Assembly: GCA_020430865.1 (NCBI GenBank)
Contig: JAGQIY010000321.1
Location: 1 to 10,512, forward strand
DNA length: 10,512 bases
Source: Myxococcales bacterium
GTDB lineage: Bacteria > Myxococcota > Polyangia > Polyangiales > Polyangiaceae
Reading direction: 5' to 3'
In this document: in pieces, positions 1-7,603 of the stretch
Layout: each line of letters starts with the position of its first letter
How positions within the stretch are numbered: position 1 is the stretch's first letter
Program-made: the position numbers and the translations under genes
The notes under the pieces: generated by a model
Database searches by the model: none
What the model saw: the letters and a program-made list of their open reading frames with translations, nothing else
Told to the model about the DNA's origin: nothing

Positions 1-150
1 CAGCCGCCGGTCTGGTCGATCCGTGTGGTCGGCATGAGCATCTTCTTCGGCTGGGGGATCGCGCTCGTCATCTCCGTGCTCATGGGCACCAAGGGACGCG
101 CGATGCGTGACGATCTGGGGATCGCCCTCAAGAGTCGCCGCGAGACCTGA
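1..150 (+). CDS. C-terminal end of a membrane protein (5' end outside window)
   Basis: Frame 1 is open from the first base to a TGA at 148-150 and gives 49 residues. Residues about 9-29 (VVGMSIFFGWGIALVISVLMG minus the last residues) form one hydrophobic helix, which fits a final transmembrane segment. A basic, presumably cytoplasmic tail follows (KGRAMRDD through KSRRET), as the positive-inside rule predicts. The family cannot be named from so short a piece. It is the only clear plus-strand gene in the window and is transcribed toward the minus-strand block. The open frame, the helix and the G/C-rich third positions make coding likely, but the function is unknown. Confidence 0.7.
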   Translation, partial: QPPVWSIRVVGMSIFFGWGIALVISVLMGTKGRAMRDDLGIALKSRRET

Positions 151-308
151 AGACGATGCCACTCCGGAGTCCGAACCAGGGTCGCGCCGTCCTCCGTTTC
201 TTGCCAGGCACCAGCCGCTCGCGGGGGTGAGGAGCAAACCCCTCGGTTTCTCGTGACACGGGAAGATGGCTCACACCCTCGCCGTAAACCGGACATAACG
301 GAGCGCAC
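151..308. other. Intergenic stretch before the small plus-strand ORF
   Basis: No gene is supported here. The only structure seen is a 10-bp perfect palindrome, ACTCCGGAGT, at 162-171 just after the stop of the membrane protein. It is too short and lacks a T-run, so it is not called as a terminator. If the 309-491 ORF is not real, the gene-free stretch extends to 554. Confidence 0.4.
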
Positions 309-491
309 ATGCCGGACGATCCCACCAAAGCCCTCGGCATCTTGCTGGCGGGGCTGCTGAAAATCGAGGCTGAGGAGGCTGGCCGCCTGGAGGCAGCGCC
401 CGCCCCCGAGTCCGTGGAGCGGGGGCAGACTTCGGCGTCTCGGAGCGGAATGCACCGCATCCGCAAGCCCTCCATCTCACCCGCTGCCTAG
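309..491 (+). CDS. Possible small protein, 60 residues, unknown function
   Basis: The ATG at 309 has a GGAG five bases upstream (300-303), a good ribosome binding site, and the frame runs 60 codons to a TAG at 489-491. About four fifths of third positions are G or C, as in the real genes nearby. The N-terminal part (residues 1-30) reads as an amphipathic acidic helix with KALGILLAGLLKIEAEEAGR, and the C-terminal half is Ser/Arg/Pro-rich and probably disordered. There is no signal peptide or recognised domain. The gene converges on the TetR regulator, with an inverted repeat between them. In high-GC DNA an open frame of this length can arise by chance, so the ribosome binding site is the main support. 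Confidence 0.35.
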   Translation: MPDDPTKALGILLAGLLKIEAEEAGRLEAAPAPESVERGQTSASRSGMHRIRKPSISPAA

Positions 492-499
492 CCGGCTCG

Positions 500-543
500 C
501 TGTCGAGGACGGCCGCGTTGCCGCGCGGCAACCGCGTCGACAG
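500..543. terminator. Bipartite inverted repeat between convergent genes
   Basis: An outer 7-bp arm pair, CTGTCGA (500-506) and TCGACAG (537-543), encloses a perfect 16-bp palindrome, GTTGCCGCGCGGCAAC (517-532). The two stems would stack across a 10-base/4-base internal loop. The repeat lies 9 bases after the stop of the plus-strand small ORF and 11 bases after the stop of the minus-strand regulator, where a bidirectional terminator is expected. There is no T-run on either side, so a classical intrinsic terminator is not proven. It could also be a protein site or a mobile REP-like repeat. Confidence 0.4.
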
Positions 544-554
544 AGCGGCCACAG

Positions 555-1286
555 CTAGTTGTCCGACGTGTTGCGGACACCGGCCCAGACCAGTCGTAGC
601 TGTCGGCGGTAGGTCTCGCGAATCAACGCGGGCGTGTCCTTCAAAAGCAGCGGAACGCCGAAGAACAGGCTGAGTAGTGCCATCACCGTGGTCTCTATGT
701 TGGTCCCGGTGGGCAGCTCGCCGCGGCACATCGCTGCTTGAATCGGCTGCCCCAGCACCTGGTCGAGCTTGCGGCAGGGGATGTTCATGGCGCACTCCAT
801 CTCCGGGAAAGCCTGGAGCCGTTCCGCCAGCGAGAGCTCGGAGCTGAATGGGCACTCTCCCCCACCCCGCTCGACGCTCATGAACCCGATCACCTCCATC
901 ATGATGCGTGGGCACTCTTCGAGTTCGCGGCCCATGATGTCGAAGAGTTCCTCGATGAAGCGCAGGCCGTCCTCGCCGCCCGCTGCCTGGCGCGCTTCCC
1001 AAGTTACCTCGACGGTCCAGATCTGGATGAAATAGCGCAGGACGTCTTCCTTCTTCGGGAAGTAGTTGAAGAAGGTCGCCTCGCTAACCTGAGCCTCTTC
1101 GCACAGCTCCTTCACGGTCACGTCGCAGAACGCCTTCTCCCGGAGCCGGCTGACCGCCGCTCGCATCAACGAGAGCTTGGTGCGTGCGTACTTCTTCTCC
1201 CTCAGGGGGATGCGCTGAACCGCCGTGTCCTCACGTGGTTCGTTCGTGGGAAGATCTAAGTCGGCGAGGGGAGACGACTGGCTCAT
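555..1286 (-). CDS. TetR/AcrR-family transcriptional regulator
   Basis: This 243-residue protein has the TetR layout. About 30 variable N-terminal residues are followed by the DNA-binding domain at residues 34-86. The domain contains the helix-turn-helix stretch TVKELCEEAQVSEATFFNYF (57-76) and the closing KKEDVLRYF motif (78-86). The family binds palindromic operators as dimers, and a ligand in the all-helical C-terminal domain releases it. That domain (about 90-240) matches no effector class I recognise. It is rich in Cys (125, 145, 165, 171, 187; two more at 54 and 62 in the HTH domain). The ATG start at 1286 has no clear ribosome binding site; the long N-terminal tail makes a later start possible, but no better one is seen. 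The target is unknown: the gene is convergent with the small ORF and faces away from no divergent gene, so it may act on itself. Confidence 0.9.
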   Translation of the reverse strand: MSQSSPLADLDLPTNEPREDTAVQRIPLREKKYARTKLSLMRAAVSRLREKAFCDVTVKELCEEAQVSEATFFNYFPKKEDVLRYFIQIWTVEVTWEARQAAGGEDGLRFIEELFDIMGRELEECPRIMMEVIGFMSVERGGGECPFSSELSLAERLQAFPEMECAMNIPCRKLDQVLGQPIQAAMCRGELPTGTNIETTVMALLSLFFGVPLLLKDTPALIRETYRRQLRLVWAGVRNTSDN

Positions 1287-1642
1287 GGCTGGATTGAAAG
1301 GGGTGTTCTGAGGAGCCTGACCGGCGTGTTCGGGGCGCCTAGGCTCGGGCGGGCAGCGGGCCGCCCAGATTTCATCTGTCCACGATCAAAGGGGTTGGCG
1401 CAAGTCCCGAAGGGCTCCATGGCCTCGCGGGAGGAGCATCAGCAGTTCACGGGCCGTGGTTACTCGCGACGACGCGACGGCTGTGAAATGCGGACCGCTG
1501 TGAATGCACACGGCTGGGGAGCACCCCCCGTCGGCGCCAAGCACCGACCATGGACTTTTACCTGGTGGAATCCAGGCAACGTGTCAACACCCCGCCCGGC
1601 GTTCTGAGTGCGGCGATGTAGGTACGAGGCTCTTCCTGGGCC
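1287..1642. other. Gene-free stretch upstream of the TetR gene
   Basis: No convincing gene lies in these 356 bases. Open frames exist on the plus strand (for example 1326-1607, with a GTG start), but they show no domain and no well-placed ribosome binding site. The stretch should hold the promoter of the TetR gene (minus strand) and the 3' flank of the lipoprotein gene. Seen here are a short palindrome (1366-1378), an imperfect direct repeat CTGTGAAATGC / CTGTGAATGC (1481-1491 and 1498-1507), and a weak 5-bp hairpin, CCTGG/CCAGG, at 1561-1576. No clear -35/-10 pair was found. Confidence 0.4.
1366..1378. promoter_or_regulatory. Operator-like palindrome upstream of TetR gene
   Basis: CAGAT-TTC-ATCTG is a 5-bp inverted repeat with a 3-base centre, 80-92 bases upstream of the TetR start. 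It is one of few AT-containing spots in a GC-rich gap. TetR-family proteins commonly bind such palindromes and repress themselves. The arms are short and the flanks do not extend the symmetry, so the assignment is tentative. Confidence 0.2.
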
Positions 1643-3364
1643 TCACCGCGGAGGTGAGTGACTCTCGGGTCGCTCTAGACCAACGACGCGGTAGGTCTGC
1701 GGGCCTGTCTGATACAGGTGCACCCGCGTGGGGTAGAGTTCGTGCCCGTCGACCGCGCTGAAGTCCACCACGAGGTACGCTGGAGCGCTGTTGCTGGCGC
1801 TCGAGTTGGAGGGCAGCGGGGTGCAGACTCGGCTTCCTCTTCGCGAGGCCTCGAGTGGCCTGGAGGTCGACCCAAGGAACGCGGTGACGGCGTAACGACG
1901 CTTGCCTGGAGCGACGCGAGCGCTGACTCCGACGTCTTCGACGCATAGCTTGCCTGACTCCACGCGAGGAAAGGAGAAAGGCGAGAGCTTCCCGAGGTAG
2001 CGCCGCAGCAGCTTGTCTCGGCGGCCGATCAGGATGCGGGTGAGCTCCGACTCGAGGGTGGCGTCGCGCAAGTCTGCGGTCTTCACCAGCGCCCGAACGT
2101 GATCGTCGCTGAACCGGGCCAGGATGCGGGTCATCCAGGCCGCGTCACGCTCCGTCATCGCCACGAAGCCTGGGTTGGGATAGCCCGGCTTGTACTTATC
2201 CGGGTAGAAATGCTCCACGTCGTAGTAGCCGAAGACCGGCCCCGACTTGCCGAAGCGCGCCGTGTCCCAGGGCCGCTCCTGAAGCCCGAGCGTGATGAAG
2301 TCCTCGAAGAGGTAGGGGAAGTCCAGATAGTACGCGTTGCCGATGCGCCGGCCGAGCATCGGAGGCTCCCAGATGCTGCCGAAGCAGTCCCCGAAGTCGA
2401 TGTAGTAGTGGCGCACGTAGCCCAAGCCGTCGCGCGCGGGGTCCTTGACCCAGGCGGACAAGGTGTTCTGTTCGCGGGAGTCGACGTGGTTCGTCCAGGC
2501 GGCGAGCACGTACGCGCCGCGCAGCTCACGCCGCATCTCGTGGTCGATGACGTCATTCGGGTCATCACTGCGAGTGCCCTCGTAGGTCCAGGGGCCGAGT
2601 GGTTTGCCGTCGATGAACAGGCTTGAAGCCGCTCGGAAACGTCCGTCGGGCAGCACCTGCGCCTTGCTGAAGACGGTGTCCAGGTGGCGTTGGGTCAGCG
2701 GCTCCTCGTCGCCATCCGCGTTCTCGCCCTTGGCGTCCGGATCGATGCGCAGGATGCTGCGGTCGAAGTAGACCACGCGGTTGCAGGGCGTGTAGAAGCC
2801 GGCGGCGTGGTAGATCCGTGAGCCGATCACGTCCGCGGCCGTTGGTCGCACGCCCTGAGTGGTGCCGTCGAACTTGATCAGGTAGCGGAACCCGTTCGCC
2901 GCCTTGATGATGAAACCAGGGTTGAAGCCGTTGGGCTTGGCCCCGGTGACCGTCCACGGCCCAGCGGGATCCAGCGGCTCAGTGACGCAGGGGCCCTGCT
3001 CGAAGTCTCGCATCTTCATCGCCGGGCCGCCCTTGGCGAAGGGGAGGCCGATGCGATTGCGGAACCAGCTGGAGTCCGGCACCTCGTCCAGCGCGTTGAC
3101 GTTGCTGGCTTCACCCAGCGGGTCAACCGCGAGGAAACGACTGATGGGACGAAACACCATCTGGTTCGCGCCATCCCAGGCGAAGGGAGAGAAGTACTCC
3201 TCGGGCTCGTGCTCGAAGGCGTGACGATCCGGGTCGCGCCACAGCGGTTCTTCGAGCGGGAACTTCTGGAGCGAGCCAGCGCAGCCAGTGCTGCCCAACG
3301 CGACGCAGAGGGCCACGCCCCCGAGGCTGACGGGCGGGAGCCAGGAGTAGTGCCTAGAAGCCAC
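1643..3364 (-). CDS. Large outer-envelope lipoprotein with kinase-like signatures
   Basis: I place the start at the GTG at 3364 rather than further upstream. A GGAG lies at 3371-3374, six bases before it, and a signal peptide starts there at once, giving 573 residues. Residues 1-28 form a lipoprotein signal peptide ending in the lipobox-like GSTGC (lipidated Cys28); Ser at -3 is atypical. The core (about 60-460) is soluble and looks conserved, with DEVPDSSW (93-100) and YPNPGF (395-400). It carries features ordered as in protein-kinase-like folds: YLIKFDG with Lys164, a helix TAADVIGSRIYHAAGF (175-190), NHVDSREQN with Asp295 and Asn300, and IDFG with Asp323-Gly325. I infer an atypical kinase-like or degenerate kinase fold; activity is not shown. 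Residues about 470-573 look like a separate beta-rich domain. The start overlaps the end of the barrel gene, so the two are probably translated together. A short hairpin, CTCACC/GGTGAG (1642-1658), straddles its stop codon. Confidence 0.8.
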   Translation of the reverse strand: MASRHYSWLPPVSLGGVALCVALGSTGCAGSLQKFPLEEPLWRDPDRHAFEHEPEEYFSPFAWDGANQMVFRPISRFLAVDPLGEASNVNALDEVPDSSWFRNRIGLPFAKGGPAMKMRDFEQGPCVTEPLDPAGPWTVTGAKPNGFNPGFIIKAANGFRYLIKFDGTTQGVRPTAADVIGSRIYHAAGFYTPCNRVVYFDRSILRIDPDAKGENADGDEEPLTQRHLDTVFSKAQVLPDGRFRAASSLFIDGKPLGPWTYEGTRSDDPNDVIDHEMRRELRGAYVLAAWTNHVDSREQNTLSAWVKDPARDGLGYVRHYYIDFGDCFGSIWEPPMLGRRIGNAYYLDFPYLFEDFITLGLQERPWDTARFGKSGPVFGYYDVEHFYPDKYKPGYPNPGFVAMTERDAAWMTRILARFSDDHVRALVKTADLRDATLESELTRILIGRRDKLLRRYLGKLSPFSFPRVESGKLCVEDVGVSARVAPGKRRYAVTAFLGSTSRPLEASRRGSRVCTPLPSNSSASNSAPAYLVVDFSAVDGHELYPTRVHLYQTGPQTYRVVGLERPESHSPPR

Positions 3365-4940
3365 TGGTTGCTCCAAACACGAAGCGCAGGCTCTCGGGTT
3401 CCGCGCCTTCGTCGAAGGGTTCGGTGCCGAACGCCAGCAGCATCTCGAACACGTGATCCCTGGAGCCCACGGCGCGGATCCCCATGCCTGCAGACTGGCG
3501 CAACGCACCGGCCTCGAAGCCTTCCAGGTGCTCGCCGAAGACGTTCCCCACGGCGTAGTGCACCGCCCCGTCGAGCCAGACCCAGATCGGCCACGTGTAG
3601 TCGAAGCGGAGCACGGCGCTGCTACGGTCGATCAGACGGCCCTCGAGGAAGCCGCGCATGGGACGATCTCCGCCCAGGTTGATTTGCTCGTTGAAGGGGA
3701 TCTCACTCCCATCGAGCAGTGGATCGACGAGGTCGACGATCAGCTGCAGACCCAGCACGCGCTGAAGGTCCGTGACATCCCAGAAGGCGCCGAGCGTGGC
3801 GCCGTACTTGAGCCAAGCCTGGCGATCGGTCGTGGTCGTCGCAAGCGTGGGGGTCGGGCGGCGAAGCCCGGTGGCGTGCTCCGCGCGCACCGAGAAGCGC
3901 ACCCCGGTGCCGTTCGGCTGTGTCCAGTCGCTTGCGTCGTCGTCGAAGAGCTTCTCGCGTCGGCGCCTCGAGTCGAGATCGAGGTCGAGCCGCTCGAAGG
4001 CGATGGTGTAGCCGTCGCGGGAGCCTGGTGGCGTCTCGAGGCGTCCCTCGTCGACGAGCGACTGCACCGACGGATCGTCGCAGCAGCCATCTCCGAGGCC
4101 GATGGTCACGTCCCTCACCCCCACCGTTGCCTGAAGCATCGAGTCCGTGGGCTGTTCAGAGGGAGTACGGGGTTTGTGATGCGGTCGTGTCGTCAGGTAC
4201 CCGGAGAAACCGAGCTTGGCCTCCAGCATTTCCCTGCGGTAGCGCGGGTCGGGGCCCCTCGAGCGTGGCCCCAGCCCGTAGAACACATAGTCCGGCCGCT
4301 TCAGGTACTCTCCGGTCAGAGAGATGTCGGTGTCTTCGTCCAGGGCGACGCGGTCCGTCAGCTGCAGGTTCAGCCAGTCTTCGCCGCCCCACGCGGCGCG
4401 AGCGCGCACCTTGTTCTGCTGGTGCCCGGCGTCGTTCCAGAAGTAGTAGACGCCGACGCTGGGGCGGAAGCCGAAGTCGATCAGTCCCGTGGGGACGATG
4501 CCCATGTTGTCGTCGGGACCGAAGGTGAAGAAGTCGGTGACCGCCTCCACCCAGTTGTCGCGCTCCGCCGTGGTGACGAGCACACCCAGGGGGCGTCGGA
4601 TCACGTACTCACTCACCAGGTAGAGCGGCGAGAGCAGGATGCGCGGGATCCAGATCAGCACGTCCCCGGCGGTGGTCCGGTCAGGACGCCCGTCGTAGTC
4701 TGGGACGGCGCGCTCTCCGTCGCCGGGGATGGGCGCGTCGGGATCGGCGGTGTAGCTGGGCCGCTTCTCCGCCTGCTTGGCCTCATCCGGCTGCTGGTCG
4801 CGCCGAGCGTCGGATGCGCCCTTCGTCCCGGTGCTGGTCGTACCCGCGTCGTCCTTCGTCACCTGGGCGCGCGCAGGTGCTGTGAAGGTCATGCTCGACA
4901 CGAGCAGCGCCGAGACGCTGGCCAGTCGGGGCGCGCGCAT
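3354..4940 (-). CDS. Omp85/BamA-like outer-membrane beta-barrel protein
   Basis: Starting at the ATG at 4940, the protein has 528 residues and opens with a Sec signal peptide (MRAPRLASVSALLVSSMTFT then APARA, cleavage near residue 25). A charged, low-complexity linker rich in Lys, Asp and Gly follows (26-90). From about 150 to the end, alternating polar and hydrophobic stretches look like beta strands. The segment GGDRPMRGF (423-431) followed by a strand with RFDYTW matches the conserved strand region of Omp85-type surface antigens, and the protein ends in Phe, the usual outer-membrane barrel signature. Known Omp85 proteins insert or translocate proteins through the outer membrane. No POTRA domains are evident; residues 90-140 contain a hydrophobic patch (DVLIWIPRILLSPLYLV) instead. 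A longer frame upstream (to 5060) would overlap the kbl end and lacks a signal peptide, so it is rejected. No strong ribosome binding site is seen. Confidence 0.75.
   Translation of the reverse strand: MRAPRLASVSALLVSSMTFTAPARAQVTKDDAGTTSTGTKGASDARRDQQPDEAKQAEKRPSYTADPDAPIPGDGERAVPDYDGRPDRTTAGDVLIWIPRILLSPLYLVSEYVIRRPLGVLVTTAERDNWVEAVTDFFTFGPDDNMGIVPTGLIDFGFRPSVGVYYFWNDAGHQQNKVRARAAWGGEDWLNLQLTDRVALDEDTDISLTGEYLKRPDYVFYGLGPRSRGPDPRYRREMLEAKLGFSGYLTTRPHHKPRTPSEQPTDSMLQATVGVRDVTIGLGDGCCDDPSVQSLVDEGRLETPPGSRDGYTIAFERLDLDLDSRRRREKLFDDDASDWTQPNGTGVRFSVRAEHATGLRRPTPTLATTTTDRQAWLKYGATLGAFWDVTDLQRVLGLQLIVDLVDPLLDGSEIPFNEQINLGGDRPMRGFLEGRLIDRSSAVLRFDYTWPIWVWLDGAVHYAVGNVFGEHLEGFEAGALRQSAGMGIRAVGSRDHVFEMLLAFGTEPFDEGAEPESLRFVFGATSGF
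3371..3374 (-). promoter_or_regulatory. Ribosome binding site deciding the lipoprotein start
   Basis: On the minus strand GGAG stands six bases before GTG at 3364. It lies inside the last codons of the upstream barrel gene, whose TAG (3354-3356) comes after this GTG. The frame stays open for a further 48 codons upstream, but the residues there (Cys- and Pro-rich, no signal) are the out-of-frame shadow of the barrel gene. Confidence 0.65.
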
Positions 4941-4978
4941 CGAAGCGACGCTAGTGTGAGCTGGGCGTCGTGGCAACG

Positions 4979-5003
4979 GCTCTGGCGGTTGGGCGGCCAG
5001 AGC
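4979..5003 (-). terminator. Hairpin between kbl and the barrel gene
   Basis: GCTCTGGC (4979-4986) and GCCAGAGC (4996-5003) form a perfect 8-bp stem with a 9-base loop, 14 bases past the kbl stop in the minus direction. No T-run follows, so it may only partly terminate, or it may stabilise the 3' end of the tdh-kbl message. It suggests that the barrel-lipoprotein pair could be a separate transcription unit. Confidence 0.4.
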
Positions 5004-5016
5004 GTGGCATGTTTGA

Positions 5017-6204
<1,188 letters not shown>

Positions 6205-6210
6205 TCTGGT

Positions 6211-6214
6211 CTCC
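6211..6214 (-). promoter_or_regulatory. Ribosome binding site deciding the kbl start
   Basis: Minus-strand GGAG sits six bases before the ATG at 6204, within the 16-bp gap to tdh. It fixes the start at MYEQARG, which matches the family length. Confidence 0.7.
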
Positions 6215-6220
6215 GCTCGC

Positions 6221-7402
6221 TTAGAACTTGAGCACCACCTTCGGGTAGGTGCTGATGGCTTCCTCGAAGCGCTCTGCGCTGAACTCTTCGAAGGGCAAGA
6301 TCGGGCCCTGACCACCGTTCAGGATCACCTCCCAGACCAGGTCGTGGATGTTGGGGTCCCGCGCTTCGAGCAGGTGCCGAGTGATGTGCCAGGTCTCCCA
6401 GATACGCCGCCCGATCACGCTGTGCATGTTGATGCCGTCGACGATCACCCGATCGAAACTCTCGATGATCGCGTCGCCGCTCTTGAGCCCGAACAGGATC
6501 ACGTCGCCGCCACGCCGCACGAGGTGAATCGCGTTGTTCACCGAGGAGTTCATGCCACTCATCTCGAGGGCGACATCGACGCCGACGCCGTCGGTGAGGC
6601 GACGCACTTCGGCACATAGGTTGGGGTCGTGGGCGTAGTCCTCGGCGCCAACCCCAGGCTCCAGCACCACGTCCGCCCCCAGCTTGCGGGCCATCTCGGC
6701 GTGATGCTTCACGGGTTCCACCCCGACGATGTAGGTCGCCCCCATCGCGCGCGCGATCGCGACGGCGAACAACCCGATGGTTCCGCAGCCCACGATCGCG
6801 ACGCGCTTTCCGCGCAGATTGACCTTCGTGCAGGCATGCACGGCGTTGCCGAAGGGCTCCTGGACGGCGGCGACCTCCGGTCGCATGCGGTCCATGTTGT
6901 TGCGCCAGATGACCTTGGCGGGGAGCTTCACGTAGTCGGCGAACGCGCCGTCATAGCTGATACCGATGATCAGGTCGTCGGCGCACACGTAGTGGTCGCC
7001 GCTTCGGCACTGATGACAGACACCACAGAAGATGTGGCTCTCGGCGCTCACGAGATCGCCGACCTCCAGGCCGAAGCTTCGCCGCGCCTCGCTGCCCACG
7101 GCGACGACTTCGCCGAACAGCTCGTGACCGATGATGCGTTGGTCCTTCGGGTGACGCAGCGCCTTGGCTTCGTTGTCCAGGGAACCGCAGATCATGTCCT
7201 TGAATGCCTTGCGGAACCAGATCCCCCGATCGGAGCCACAGAAACCGACGTAGCGCGGCTTGATCAGCACGCGGTTCCGATCGTGGTAGTCGCTGCGTTC
7301 GTCCAGGGTCACGCGTGGGACCTCTTCCACTCGCAGCCCCTTGGACTCCTCCCAGGGATCCTTCGCCCGATCGTAAACCAGCGCGCGCATGCTCTCGGCC
7401 AT
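6221..7402 (-). CDS. tdh: L-threonine 3-dehydrogenase-like zinc alcohol dehydrogenase
   Basis: This is a medium-chain dehydrogenase/reductase of 393 residues. It is predicted to oxidise L-threonine with NAD to 2-amino-3-ketobutyrate, the substrate of the adjacent kbl product. Catalytic zinc ligands are visible at GFCGSD (Cys55) and GHE (His93, Glu94). The structural zinc lobe has Cys126, 129, 132 and 140 (C-x2-C-x2-C-x7-C). PFGNAVH (183-189) is typical of threonine dehydrogenases, the Rossmann motif VGCGTIG is at 204-210, and Glu229 ends strand 2, which favours NAD over NADP. It is about 50 residues longer than E. coli Tdh (341); extra residues lie near the N-terminus (10-45) and between Cys55 and His93. 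A start four codons later (ATG at 7390, giving MRALVYD) is as likely, because neither start has a good ribosome binding site. Coupling with kbl is the main reason for the specific call; otherwise it would be a generic zinc alcohol dehydrogenase. Confidence 0.82.
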   Translation of the reverse strand: MAESMRALVYDRAKDPWEESKGLRVEEVPRVTLDERSDYHDRNRVLIKPRYVGFCGSDRGIWFRKAFKDMICGSLDNEAKALRHPKDQRIIGHELFGEVVAVGSEARRSFGLEVGDLVSAESHIFCGVCHQCRSGDHYVCADDLIIGISYDGAFADYVKLPAKVIWRNNMDRMRPEVAAVQEPFGNAVHACTKVNLRGKRVAIVGCGTIGLFAVAIARAMGATYIVGVEPVKHHAEMARKLGADVVLEPGVGAEDYAHDPNLCAEVRRLTDGVGVDVALEMSGMNSSVNNAIHLVRRGGDVILFGLKSGDAIIESFDRVIVDGINMHSVIGRRIWETWHITRHLLEARDPNIHDLVWEVILNGGQGPILPFEEFSAERFEEAISTYPKVVLKF

Positions 7403-7429
7403 GCGCGACTTCTACGACCGTCGGAGGAG

Positions 7430-7470
7430 GCGGAGCAAGCTGCCTCCCGAGCATTCGCACTTTGCTCCGC
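7430..7470. promoter_or_regulatory. Inverted repeat in the tdh-kbl leader
   Basis: GCGGAGCAA (7430-7438) and TTGCTCCGC (7462-7470) are perfect 9-bp arms separated by 23 bases, ending 28 bases before the tdh start. They could be paired half-sites for a regulator of threonine catabolism or a leader hairpin that alters translation. No promoter elements could be assigned around them. Confidence 0.3.
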
Positions 7471-7557
7471 GGCGTCGCAGCGCGTCAGCAGTGTTGTGCA
7501 GAGCGTGCGACGCGTCTGCCTCGACCCGCGACGTCGCACCTGCGGACAAAGCGCCGC

Positions 7558-7580
7558 CGCCGCCTGAGTCTCAGGCGGCG
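7558..7580 (-). terminator. Strong hairpin after the SH3-like lipoprotein gene
   Basis: CGCCGCCTGA (7558-7567) and TCAGGCGGCG (7571-7580) form a perfect 10-bp GC-rich stem with a 3-base loop, 23 bases past the minus-strand stop at 7604-7606. In the minus direction it is followed by GCGGCG and then a short T-rich bit (CTTTGT). It is a likely terminator that insulates the lipoprotein gene from tdh-kbl, though the T-run is weak and displaced. Confidence 0.55.
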
Positions 7581-7603
7581 TCGAAGCAGGAACGGGTCCG
7601 GGT

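Noticed and set aside
1326..1607. GTG-started plus-strand frame in the gap between TetR and lipoprotein genes
   Set aside because: The only purine-rich site (GAGGAG) is too far upstream, composition is Trp/Arg/Gly/Pro-rich without domain features, and overlapping frames are equally open.
3365..3508. Longer N-terminus for the large lipoprotein
   Set aside because: Those 48 codons overlap the barrel gene in another frame. The GTG at 3364 has a ribosome binding site and starts directly at the signal peptide.
6629..7567. 312-codon plus-strand open frame opposite tdh
   Set aside because: It is a shadow of the zinc dehydrogenase gene, His/Ala/Val-rich as expected from reverse-strand reading.
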